Below, one piece after another: positions 48,133-58,554 of a DNA stretch of 64,000 bases (positions within the stretch are counted from its first letter, which is position 1; each line of letters starts with the position of its first letter). The stretch spans positions 496,001 to 560,000 of the forward strand of contig MCGT01000014.1 in NCBI GenBank assembly GCA_002104935.1, read 5' to 3'. The stretch is from Hesseltinella vesiculosa. Lineage: Eukaryota > Mucoromycota > Mucoromycetes > Mucorales > Cunninghamellaceae. Both the position numbers and the translations under genes were made by a program. The notes under the pieces are model-generated. The model made no database searches. It was not told where the DNA came from and worked only from the letters and a program-made list of their open reading frames with translations.

Positions 48133-48779
48133 TTCTTTTCATTGCATAATATCATGTAACAGTGTCTGGCTCAAGGTACCTTTAAATATGCACAAACAAA
48201 CAGGCGCTACGCTTTCTTGCCAAGTATTGCCTCTTCCTCAGCCGCTCACTCTGCAGCTTGAGCTTGGTGATAGCAAATATCGGTTTGAATGCAATGCTGT
48301 ATTCTTAGTGTTGATATGTGTGTTTCAGGCTCTATCATGCGCATGCATATTGGGTTTCTATTCAGATAGAAATTCCATTGCTCATACACTGTAAGCCATG
48401 ATTGATTTGCACTTCAGGAGTGTTCGACATCTCCCTGAAAGTTACAGTCTGTAGACGACATAAGGCAAGACAACCATTGATAAAAAAAGGAAAGTCGTAG
48501 CATCGAACGATCTGAAATTGGCAAATAAAGGCAAGCCAACTAAATACTTGCAAATCATGAGACTGGTTCCTTTTGGTCATCAAATCGCTACAAAATATAT
48601 TCGGAATCTTCATTGAACAAATGTAATTAAAATAAGCTTTGGGTGCTCCGGAGTTCTAGTAGATCAGGCTTGCATGAATGGAGAAGCTAGTTCAGGTGCA
48701 CTGGGGATTTCATATTGCCTCTGAAAAAAAACTCATTTCACCTGCACTAAGTTTTATCATGCGCACACATCATCACTTT
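48133..48779. other. Intergenic, start of repeat-rich region
   Basis: No gene seen. Short open frames lack motifs. From here to the right end most sequence is repetitive or anonymous. Confidence 0.4.
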
Positions 48780-49430
48780 CAACAGTGTACCGTAGCTCAT
48801 CCGTCCGGTGTCTGAGATAGCTGCAATCATGGTCATTTTACGTCATATAGTACTGCTATGCAAAATTTGGGTGAAATGATTTAGTTCAGTTTTGCACTGT
48901 GATTTTCGGCCAGATAACCTGGGGGTGCCCTGGAGAAAACGGCCGATTTTTCATTTTTTTTAGCTGGCGATTCGGAGGTGACAGAACGAAACTGATGAAA
49001 AGTTGGCTGGGCTACCTTCGCCAATCGACCTGATATATTCAGCATCATCATCATTCATGCATTGTTGCTGCCGTGCAACATATCTCATCGATCCAATCAC
49101 TCAAAAGTGTAGTGCAGCGTTTGCTTTTTTTTTTTTTTTTTTTCAAAATGGAGAGAAAAAGTGGGATCACCATATTCAGTCTCCGCACAGTGCCTTTCGA
49201 TTCCTGGCTGTTGCACGCCAGACAATCGATAAACAGTGAAAACCGGTGCCATCGTCAAGTGCGGAATGATGAACGTACATTATTTCTTCATCAAATTGAA
49301 GCTTTTGATTTTGGATTGTTTTACAGAAAGTTCGACCTTCGAATTGATTTAGAGTTGCCCAGCGTGCAGCCAGGAGTTGGAAGGCAATCTGCGGAGACTG
49401 AATACGGTGATCCCATTTTTTCTCAGTTGA
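48780..49430. repeat. Foldback-family repeat, copy 4 (head-to-head arms)
   Basis: A minus-oriented arm (48780-49145) has GCACTGTGATTTTCGGCCAG, AGCTGGCGATTCGGAGGTG, AAAGTTGGCTGGGCTACC and ATCCAATCACTCAAAAGTG. It is followed by an inner segment at 49150-49215 (GGGATCACCATATTCAGTCT, CCGCA, TGCCTTTCGATTCCTGGCTG). The same inner segment recurs inverted at about 49360-49425, so the copy has an internal inverted repeat of roughly 65 bp around a unique 145-bp centre. The right arm after 49430 has decayed. No coding capacity is seen. Confidence 0.75.
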
Positions 49431-51247
49431 GCCTTTGACCTGGGTGGCCAAGCCTAGAATTGTAAAAACATCGACTTTTGATCAAGAAGAGCTAATGACT
49501 TTTCTCACAAATAGAAGATATATTTTGTAGGTGACAATCGCAAACTTTCACCCATGACAGTTTAGGATCAAAAGTAAAGAAATCAGTAAACGGCAACGAA
49601 TAAAAGTTTGAACTGAACCAAATTTGGTAAAGGAGAATGGAGAATTGTGTTACCCACTTTGACAGTAAAAAATGTCAGGGAAAAAAAAAGCTGGCGGCTG
49701 CTCTTTGATGGGCGCCCAAGGCCTTCAATCCATTTTGTGCTACGCCTCATCTCTCTCTTTTTTTTTTTGTCTCCAACAGTTCCAACGCATGACTTGCAAG
49801 TAAACAAGAAAAGCAACAAAGTTTAGCCACTAGCATCCTGTCTTATCTCCATTCATACGACCTTTGAAAAAACGTAAAGTCATAGTCTCGAACGAACATC
49901 AGTTGCAATGTTTGGTGGCAATTTGCCCAGCCAGTTCAATGGGTTACTCACTCTTTCAAATCAGGGACTTTTTACGTGGTATTTTCCAATTGTTGTTCAA
50001 TCATGTGAAAATGAAACGAAAAGACTAAAAATAATCGATGTGGGAAAGAGAGAAAACGAAAAAATATGGGGGGAGGGTGAAGAAGTGTATTGTACTGCGA
50101 TCGACTGTAGACGTATTCAAAAATAAAAAGCACTTTGTCACCTGGATCGAGTTGCATAGCGTAGTTTGAATTCACCTTTTTTCTTTTTTTTTTTTTTTTC
50201 ACTGCTTCGTACGTTTTGCATAACAATGAAATGATTTTGACTGGGCGTTCTTGGAATCATTTTCAGGCCTAGAATCAATGGTTCCCAAGGGCATGCATAA
50301 AGCTTGGAAAGCATTAACACGAACCAACTAGCAAGCCTTTTTTTTATACAAAAAAAAAGCAAGCCTTCAATTTGCGGTGTCATCATTCCTCAGCTGTTTT
50401 GACAAAGAACATTCGCACAAGCTCTCGCACAATACACCTTTGATTTTGCCATGATATCTCGTTATCTTCAAATAAATAACCATCACTATGCGGTCCATTA
50501 GGCATGTCTCATAACAATGAAAGAGATGGCAGAAAAAAATGCACACATTTCTCAAAGCAGCCTCTTTTTTGTTGCCATCTAGTGAGCAAGAGTCTCTGCA
50601 TTCCAACTCGTTATTCAACATAATAGGACGAAATACACTAGACTCAATATTTTTTTTTACTATTGACAGGACTTTCTCTTAATCCATTTTTTCAGACTGC
50701 TCTGTGGGGACCAGTGAGGACCAGTGAGGACCAATGAGGTTCAGGTGGTTGAGGTTACACCGAGAGTTTGTCCAGAAAATAGCTTTTTAAACAAGAACAA
50801 GCTACAGCTGTTGCTTTGCTTGCTTTTGGAATGATGACAACGATGCTGAATTGTTGCGCGCTGTCAGCGCCATACACTTTGCAATTGTCAGGCTTGTTTT
50901 TTGGATGTCGTATTTTACCTTATTTGAATATCGATGATATCGCCTTTTTTTTCTGAGTTTGAGGTCGTCGTTGCGCAGGTCATGCGGTTCTGCCGCATTC
51001 CTGAACAAATTGCATTGTCGCTTGCATTCACATTGTATTTCCTGATTTACTGTACCGTTCTGTTAACATAAACGGTACGATCAATGGTGACGGGGTTTTA
51101 CTGGATTGGCTGCCAGTCACCAGCCAATAGCGCCGCACGAAAAATTTGACTGTCAACGCCAAAAAAAAATATGAAGCGTGTCGCGTCAGTGTCCTTTTTT
51201 TTTTTCCTGCTTTCTTACCTTTCATGGCGAAGTTATCATATACTTGA
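49431..51247. other. Anonymous sequence, gene-poor
   Basis: No supported gene. It contains A/T runs (49752, 50183-50200) and a small direct repeat GGACCAGTGA x3 near 50708-50738. Open frames here are short and motif-free. Confidence 0.4.
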
Positions 51248-51451
51248 TTAAATTGGAAAGAACCAGAACCCAATAAAACCTGACACAGCACACAAGACAG
51301 CCCCAAAAAAATAGTGCAGATTAAAGTTCATTTGAGTTAATTTACCCGGAATGCCCGCAGATTTTGAAACTCGCCCAGTCCTACGATGCACAGCCCCTGT
51401 ACCTGAATTCATTGTATCTCCACTTCTTCGACGCGCTGCATTACTTTGCAA
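51248..51451 (-). CDS. Possible small membrane protein, 67 aa
   Basis: Open frame starting MQSNAARRRSGDTMN with a basic N terminus and a hydrophobic end (YFFGAVLCAVSGFIGFWFF). GGTAAATT inside it could be a donor, with TGTCAG as acceptor, giving a shorter product. The layout recalls small ER or mitochondrial tail-anchored proteins, but I recognise no family, and it may be a chance frame. Confidence 0.25.
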   Translation of the reverse strand: MQSNAARRRSGDTMNSGTGAVHRRTGRVSKSAGIPGKLTQMNFNLHYFFGAVLCAVSGFIGFWFFPI

Positions 51452-51620
51452 CCTGTTTTACTTCTCCTGTTGTATTTTTTTATAAAAAATAGATAGAAAC
51501 CATGGCAATAAAAAACACTCAATATGGCAAAGCTAATGCCCTGCTGTGATTGGCTGGATCAAGTGGCTTTTGTTGTTTACTTTGTTTTTTTTCATCTTCT
51601 TCTTCCTTTACTGATTTACG

Positions 51621-52565
51621 ATGTTGATGTTTGCCGCTGCTGTTTTTTCGCGCTTCTTTGCCGGTGTGGCTCCTCCAATGCCCACCGAGCCTGCTACTGC
51701 CACCATGCCTACTGCCATGACAACGACTGCCACCACAGCCATGCTGATCGACGCTCCCAGCAACGATTTCGCTCTTGCTGGCGAGTTTGCCATGCTCGCA
51801 TGCGCATGTCTCTGCGGCCTCTGGCTGCTCCGAATGATCGTTTCCCGTCGATCTCACCTAGGCGTAAGTTGACTTTATGTTTACTGATATGATTGTATTG
51901 AATACCTCGGATTGATTCTTTTTTTTTAAAAAAAAATATAGCGTGAGCCTAGCAACGCTTCTGTCGCTTCTGGCTGTGTGCCTTTGCTGTTGCCTGCACC
52001 TTTGTTGCAGCGCCCACCTTTGTCCGCCCTGCCCGCCGATCCTTGGCTTGGTGCTCGTCACCCTGGTGGCCCACGTTTGCCACAACCCACCAATGCTGAC
52101 AAGACGGTGAACCCCTGGCTTGGTGCCCGCTCACCCTTGCCTCTTCCTGTGCTGGTGTGTCCGCCTCTGCCCGCCGACCCTTGGCGTGATGCTCGTCGCC
52201 CTGGTGGCCCACAATTGCCCCAGCCCGCCACACTTGACAAGGCAATGAACCCCTGGATTGGCGCCCGCTCTCCGTCTCCGCTGCCACGTCCTGCCCTGCC
52301 ATCGCCTCCTCCATCAGCTTTGCCCGAGGACCCATGGTTCATACACTCGGCCACTGCTGAAACGTCCGTCGCCGCCACTGCCACCACCACCACCACCACC
52401 ACCGTCACGTCCGCCGCCACCGCCACCGCCACCACCACCACTGACGCCGCGCCCATCATCACCAACGTGACCATTGTGTGTGGGCCAGTTTTCCTGATCG
52501 CGCCCGCCTCCACCAAGACGCTTTCTGCCATGAACGCCCTGGTTTTGGAAAACCCATGGGCTTAG
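51621..52565 (+). CDS. Pro/Ala/Thr-rich protein with internal repeats, unknown
   Basis: I do not recognise this gene. Exon 1 51621-51863 and exon 2 51942-52565 join in phase 0 (SRRSHLG|REPSNAS); 288 aa. The first 81 residues are Ala/Thr-rich with a hydrophobic segment FAMLACACLCGLWLLRMIV that could be a membrane anchor. Exon 2 encodes about two and a half copies of a 45- to 50-residue repeat: PADPWLGARHPGGPRLPQPT, NADKTVNPWLGARSPLPLP, then PADPWRDARRPGGPQLPQPA, TLDKAMNPWIGARSPSPLP. An Ala/Thr run (ATTTTTTTVTSAATATATTT) and an end ALVLENPWA follow. Codons are GC-rich relative to the flanks. It could be a surface or repetitive orphan protein; the repeated DNA downstream may be part of the same locus. 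Confidence 0.5.
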
Positions 52566-52734
52566 GTATGAATCCAAACAGATACAACGAACTAGACAAT
52601 AGCTAATTTTTATTGATTTCAATGATCCATGTTATAACAGAAGCCTCCATGCTGGGTAAGTAGATATGGACAATGAACTCCTTGGAAACTTTTTAACCAA
52701 ATCATACCCATTCACTTTTTCTGTGGTATTCTAG

Positions 52735-53257
52735 CTGGCATCCTGGCGCCAGGAACAACTCAATGGCTTGGGAACCAACTGAAGGACCTGGGCTTGGGAA
52801 CCCCTTGAAGCACCTGGGCTTGAGAACCCTTAAGACCTCACACCAGCAGCAACGTCGTGCCTTGGTAAGTTGAAATGGAACGCTTGAGCATTAAAACGTT
52901 CTAACCTCAGCTTTTTTTTTGTGGCAGTCTGTGGCAACCTGGCACCACCACCGCGCCAATGGCTTGGGAACCAACTTGAAGAACCTGGGCTTGGGAACCC
53001 TTTGAAGCACCTGGGCTTGAGAACCCTTAAGAGCTCACACCAGCAGCAACGTCGTGCCTTGGTAAGTTGAAATGGAACGCTCGAGCATTAAAAATGTTCT
53101 AATCTTGGCTTTTATTGTGGCAGTCTGGCGGCAACCTGGCACCACCACCGCGCCAATGGCTTGGGAACCAATTTGAAGAACCTGGGCTTGGGAACCCTTT
53201 GAAGCACCTGGGCTTGAGAACCCTTAAGAGCTCACACCAGCAGCAACGTCGTGCCAG
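52735..53257 (+). repeat. Three tandem exon-plus-intron-like modules, about 196 bp period
   Basis: Three related modules: exon-like parts at 52735-52864, 52928-53061 and 53124-53257. Each is preceded by a T-rich tract ending in TAG or GGCAG and followed by GGTAAGT or GGTAACT. They share CAATGGCTTGGGAACCAA, CCTGGGCTTGGGAACCC, TTGAAGCACCTGGGCTTGAG and CACCAGCAGCAACGTCGTGCC. Module 3 is open through (NLAPPPRQWLGNQFEEPGLG, NPLKHLGLRTLK). Modules 1 and 2 each carry a one-base length difference that breaks that frame. Seen directly; the exon interpretation is inference. Confidence 0.8.
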
Positions 53258-53380
53258 GTAACTTGAAACGGGCAATGTGCCCCTTGAAAAGCTTTAACGT
53301 CAGCTTTTCTGTTTTTTTTATGACAGTGTGGTATTAATGGGACACCACCGAAAACTGAATAGCTTGGGATCCCTCTGTAC

Positions 53381-53800
53381 CAAGATGATACCCTGTGCAC
53401 ATAGACGATACCCTGTGCGCCTAGCCGATAACCTATGTACCTCGAAGATACCCTGTGGACCTAGACGATACCCTGTACGCCTAGAAGATACCCTGTGCGC
53501 CTAGAAGATACCTTGCACGCATAGAAGATACCCTGCACGCCTAGAAGATACCCTGCACGCCTAGAAGATACCCTGCACACCTAGAAGTTACCCTGTGCAC
53601 CTTGAAGATACCCTGTGTGACTAGACGATACCCAGCACACTTGGTAGATACCACTGAACATATAGAAGATACCCTGTGCTCCTAGAAGATACCATGCACG
53701 CCTAGAAGATACCCAGTGCACCTAGACGATACCCTGTGCGCCTTGAAGATACCCAGCGTGACTAGATGATACCCAGCACCCTTGGAAGATACCCTGTGCT
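53381..53800 (+). repeat. 20-bp minisatellite, about 21 units
   Basis: Imperfect tandem array of GATACCCTGTGCGCCTAGAA-type units, with variants GTGCAC / GCACGC / AGCACA and CTAGAAGA / CTAGACGA / CTTGAAGA. The period stays close to 20 bp over some 420 bp. It directly follows the third exon-like module. Confidence 0.9.
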
Positions 53801-54604
53801 CTGTCCATATTGATTATAGGTAAGAAAGATTTCCAACGTACTACTAGTTCAAAAGACTCACTTTCTTTGTTCAGATGCCTCATCTGCTATGTGCAGTTGA
53901 GTGGTGAAACGATAACCATAGACACCTGGACGGGCCCAAATTGTACGTCATATAAAGAGAGAAGACTCTCGGCGATTGGCTAACCGTTTATGCTTTATTT
54001 AGATGTTTTGTCGACAAATGCACATACTGTACCATATACTTCAAGTTGATGCCCACGGGACACGTAGACCAACGCCTAATTTGCAAGTCAGAAAAAACTT
54101 GAATCATGAATCAGTATGATTGACTCTCGCTCTACCCATTGTAGATTCGCGCCGCCCCTAGTAACTGACCCCGCATTCGCCTGCACCATGCCCTGCCTGC
54201 CATAGTCACCAACTCCAGCGAGCCCCGGAACTTCTCTTCTGCTTTTGCGCGATGACGGTCATCCCTGTCTCCATACAGCGGAGATTGATGTCATCTCTGG
54301 ACCCAACGGTGGCCGGTCTCTCTTTTTATTTATGCCTTCCGACTAGCCCTAACGATGCAGGTAACTGAAAAAGTGTGTGACTCACCTTTTTCTTTCTGAC
54401 ACTTCGCAGTTGATGGAATTTCCCATGGAATAAGAATGGCATGAAGACTGTGGATAAACGAGAGACACTGGACTGTTTGGGCTTCTTTTGCACACCACAC
54501 CTGAATATCGCAGGTACTCTCTTTGCTCTAGGTCAAAGGTAAAAACTATCTTTTATTAAAGGTTGCAAAATGACTAACCTTTTTTTTTTTTGATTTATGT
54601 GCCT
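53801..54604. other. Anonymous sequence after the minisatellite
   Basis: No supported gene. Several GTAAGA/GTAAC-like and T-rich CAG/TAG signals occur, but no frame with recognisable coding content. Confidence 0.4.
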
Positions 54605-54657
54605 GGCACACAATGAAATGGTTTTTGGCGGCAACAAAAACCATTCCATTGTGTGCC
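54605..54657. repeat. Near-perfect hairpin, 23-bp stem, 7-nt loop
   Basis: Left stem GGCACACAATGAAATGGTTTTTG begins at 54605; its reverse complement occupies 54635-54657 with one mismatch, separated by GCGGCAA. It follows a T-run and lies in the module-rich locus. It could be a transcript hairpin, a small-RNA precursor or a miniature inverted repeat. Confidence 0.85.
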
Positions 54658-54813
54658 TTTAGATCATGCTTCTAATCCCTCTCTTCCGGATCACTAATTT
54701 TGGCAAGCTGCACCCAGCTTCAAACACGGGGAAGTTCAATCCAATCTTAATCGAGCCATAGCTGACCGCCTTTTTTTTGCAATATTTTTATTATTCAATT
54801 GCTCTCTGTCGTT

Positions 54814-55170
54814 ATGAGGGGATGCCTCGAGACCTCAACCCTCCCATTCTCCGCCTTATTGGTAAGTCATGTGTTTTCTTTCCACTTGGAACATGTGTGT
54901 CTAACCAATTATTTTATTCATGTTTGACTGGCTCCAACGCGTCGGCCTTCTTCGCTTTACACCTCCAACAACCTGCTATTTGCTTCTGACCATGAGGATA
55001 TGCCTCGAGACCTCAACCCTCTCATTTTCCGCCTTATTGGTAAGTCATGTGTGTATTCTTTCCACTTGGAACATGTGTGTCTAACCATTTTTTTATTCAT
55101 TTTTGACTGGCTCCAACGAGTCGGCCTTCTTCGCTTATGCCTCCAACAACCTGCTATTTGCTGCTGACCA
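54814..55170 (+). repeat. Two tandem exon-plus-intron-like modules, 178 bp period
   Basis: Copy 1 from about 54814 and copy 2 from about 54992 share ATGCCTCGAGACCTCAACCC, CCGCCTTATTGGTAAGTCAT, TTCCACTTGGAACATGTGTG, TGACTGGCTCCAACG and AACAACCTGCTATTTGC. A donor-like TTG|GTAAGT sits at the same place in both. The first part translates as MPRDLNPPILRLIG in copy 1 and MPRDLNPLIFRLIG in copy 2. A different family from the 196-bp modules. Confidence 0.8.
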
Positions 55171-56275
55171 AGAACCTCCTCGGAACATAGCAAAGTAAGT
55201 TTCCTAGGTAGAAATGATTCTTCCATATCAGTGAAGCTAACCCCCTTCTTATTTCTAGCTTGGTTATCCTCCCTCGAGTTGCCGCCCTTGGGGGGCTAGC
55301 AAGTGCGCCCACTTGGCTAGTCAGTGTCCTCGCCTTTCCTCATGTCGTTGCTATATCTTGTCCTCTATGGGTGTATCCTGATGCTGGTTCATTGAAGTGT
55401 CGCCTTGACTTTCGTGGGAAAGCAAGAAGGAAGAAACGCAGTCTTATGCTTTGGATGTTCGCCCCTGTAGAAGGGTGAAAGACAGGTATTTGTTTGGGGG
55501 AGGAGTGCTCCTTGGTGAAGGGGTTGTCATCGCTTTCTCTGCTGGAGAACGGGGCACCTGAGCGCAGTAAGTGGAGGAGAGGAGGGGATAGGTCGCTGGG
55601 GGTGATTTTTTTTCAGTCAGGGCAGGATGCATTGACAACACGTGCCGACGATCATTCCAACATTCAAGCCTAGAAGGATGAACTCATGGTTGCCAAAGCT
55701 CAAAACGTGGAAGTCAAAACCACACAACATCACCGACATCCGTTGCATCATCACAGATAACACTTGCAAACAGTTCAACTGTACCAATAGGCAACCAAAA
55801 CATCCGATCAATGATGACCTGGGAAGAGCCAGCAACCTGATCTCAATTATGATTTACAAGTCTCACCTCAGTGGTCAGCACTCAAATCTGGCTTCATATT
55901 AGTCTACTCGACCCATTCATCGTCATCCCTGAAAACAGTATGATCGATGGCAGCTATCACTGGAATGATCGTTAAGGCGAATGCGGGGCAACACCAATAC
56001 CGTCAAGCCAAGCCTAGGGTTTCAAGCTCCTATATATTATACCTCTCCTTGGAGTGTCAAGCAATAGCTCTGTCAAAATGGCAACGAAAACCCAACGCAT
56101 TGCTCCGTTGGCCATCGAAAATTCTCATCACTGCACTCCAAAGAGCAATATCAGCCGAAAATGAAGCATTCTCTCAAATAACCAATTTTCTGCTGTCAAG
56201 GATTCACTGCAGAAACGTAGTGGCATACTGTACCTTGATTTTGGCTTCAAGATTATCAGCAGATACTCTCACCCG
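55171..56275. other. Anonymous sequence between module sets
   Basis: Open frames at 55260-55478 and 55642-55902 have no recognised motif. It may contain further exons of the same repetitive locus, but none can be supported. Confidence 0.35.
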
Positions 56276-56706
56276 CATGATTATTAAGACAATTGCGAGG
56301 GTCCTGCGATATCCGAATGCAAGGATATCAAGCACAGCTATACCATCACTCACCTTGGACCCTCGCCTGGCATCATGAACAACCCTGAAGTTGGTAAACA
56401 GTCTCAATCGTAAGTACTTTTTTTTATTTTTACCTCGGCTGTTCTAACATTCAAATCCCTTCAGACACAAAACTGGGGCGGCGCGATCCTTGCTGGCAGC
56501 AAGTCACCAGCGAAACCTGGCAACGCAGAACGTGGAAAGTCTAAAGAAGCATGAAAGAAACTGCAACATGATTGTCAAGTCATTTGCGAGGGTCCAACAA
56601 TATCCAAATGACGTGGATATCAAGCACAGCTATACCATCACTCACCTTGGATCCTTGCCTGGCATCATGAACAACCCTGAAACTGGAGAACAATCACAAT
56701 CGTAAG
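56276..56706 (+). repeat. Duplicated module pair, about 291 bp apart
   Basis: 56276-56412 and 56567-56706 share TTGCGAGGGTCC, GATATCAAGCACAGCTATAC, CATCACTCACCTTGGA, GCCTGGCATCATGAACAACC and end in CAATCGTAAGT, a donor-like site. Downstream, ATTGGCATCTC..TGGGCG at about 56759 recurs near 57057 with a similar spacing, so the duplication may extend further. Confidence 0.75.
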
Positions 56707-57509
56707 TGGCATTATTGAACCGGTCGTCATACACGAGGCAAGGCAAGGGAAGAGACCATTGGCATCTCTGGGCGCAAGTAAGCATGTTTGTGAAAGGGAG
56801 CTACATTATAGAAGCCATCATCTTAAGCACTGACACTTTTTATTTTCATGGTAGGTGTCTACTTTTGGAAGCATTCTCTACTTGAAAGCATCTATCAAAA
56901 CGCACCTCTGGCATTAGCTGGTTGGGTCAGTGGATCTTTTTCAAGCAAAACCTCGGTTGCATTTGGTGGTAGGTAAGTTTTTATGAAGGTGTGATTATGA
57001 TAAAGTCTACTAGAGCACGAGCATAACGAGATGGATTTTTTAGTGTGGTGGCACAATTGGCATCTCATGGGCGGAAAGCAAATCTCAGCACACTTTTATG
57101 ATGGCATACTCGAAGTAACTCTCTGGCTCAAGTCCTCTGACTGCCGCGATAAATAAGGTTACGTTGATGGAATACAAATGGATGCAAGGTGGTGATGCTC
57201 ACTTTTTTTTTTAATACATCAAGATTATATTCAAGTTTACATGGCGCTACACGCTGCTTTTGGCATTTTGCCTGGTGTGGTAGTATGTGCGTATGATTGC
57301 ACTGGTGTTCTGTCTGGTAAAAAATGGCCACAATTCGACTTAAGGAATCCCAATTTGACCCAGGACAAGAAAACGTTTGTACGCGCATTCAAACTTCATC
57401 TGGATGGGGAGCGCGAACAAATATGTGACACGCGGTTGGCTCTTCGCTGACCAATGACTATGCAATTATCTTGAATTTTGACCGAAGATGACTCAAACTC
57501 GAACAACTG
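56707..57509. other. Anonymous sequence
   Basis: No gene supported; it contains the second half of the ~300-bp periodicity described above. A 69-codon frame at 57241 has no known motif. Confidence 0.35.
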
Positions 57510-57632
57510 CGCAATCCTGCAAAAAGCACAATCCTGCAAAAAGCACAATCCTGCAAAAAGCACAATCCTGCAAAAAGCGCAATCCTGCAAAAAGCGCAAT
57601 CCTGCAAAAAGTATGCGATAAAAAAAAAGAAA

Positions 57633-57663
<31 letters not shown>

Positions 57664-57675
57664 GAAAAAAAAAAA
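57510..57675 (+). repeat. 17-bp direct repeats followed by (AAAAAG)n tract
   Basis: GCACAATCCTGCAAAAA (or GCGCAATCCTGCAAAAA) is repeated about six times head to tail with no spacers, followed by an A-rich tract with AAAAAG units at 57616-57675. Confidence 0.9.
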
Positions 57676-58554
57676 AACCATCATTCAAAATCGCATGGCA
57701 TAATAACTTGCCCTCAGCTGCTGGCAGCAAATCAAAATCACCAGCCCCTCGCGTAATACCTCTCCTCCGACTCCAATGGCATTGCTTTCTCTTGGCGCCT
57801 TCCTTTTACCATGGCAGACACTCGCATCATATACACACACGTACCACACAACAACTTGAGTAGCCTGTATTAAAATAAACGAACAGACATCATCTTGAAG
57901 ATGTCACAAAATAAACATATTTCTTTTACTTGGTGGGTGGTGGTGGGTAGCTGATGTACCGGTATGCTGTGGTAGTGTTCAGTTGCAGCACGTTCAACTT
58001 GACCCCATTGTCCTTACATAGCCAAACGGTTATGTTATCCCTCCTCAGCGAAAATTATCAGGTCCGTACAGTACCGTACCAGTACAGTCAATATCATTTA
58101 AACTTATAAAAATGGATTTGGGATTTTCGAAAAAATACAAATTATTAGTTTTGGCTCATTGCCTTATATGATATTTCCGTGTAGCAATCGCTTAGAAAAT
58201 AAAATAATTTTTATATTCATCCTTCTTGTTGGGTTCCAAATCCCCCCCTCCTTCCTTTCCCTCCTTCCATTTCCATCTACACTTACTTTTGTATCGGGTG
58301 AATTTGCCATATCAGCGAGGGAAGCGTCATCTATTTTCAGCAAACTGGAGGCAGCTCCTTGGGTGAAAGATACAAGGTTGAACTCTTTTTTTATCCAGGC
58401 GGCAAATTCTACTTAAGAATATTTGCCACGCTCTTTTTTGATACGGCTAAAATGGCTTCGAGCGATTAACCTTTCCTCGTTGGATAAATTTCGCTTTCCA
58501 GGTTTGTGAGTCTGCTTTGTTTGTTTTGCCATTACAACAAGAAATGAAGAAAAA
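57676..58554. other. Anonymous sequence
   Basis: No gene supported. A short minus-strand frame near 58280-58415 (EFAAWIKKEFNLVSFTQGAA) has normal composition but stops on both sides, and may be an exon relic. Near 58060, GTACAGTACCGTACCAGTACAGT is a small quasi-palindrome. Confidence 0.35.

Noticed and set aside
53381..53800. CRISPR array or coding repeat
   Set aside because: The 20-bp units are head to tail without unique spacers and no frame stays open through the array.
57510..57616. CRISPR-like direct repeats
   Set aside because: The 17-bp units are contiguous with no spacers, and the host is a eukaryote; it is a plain tandem repeat.
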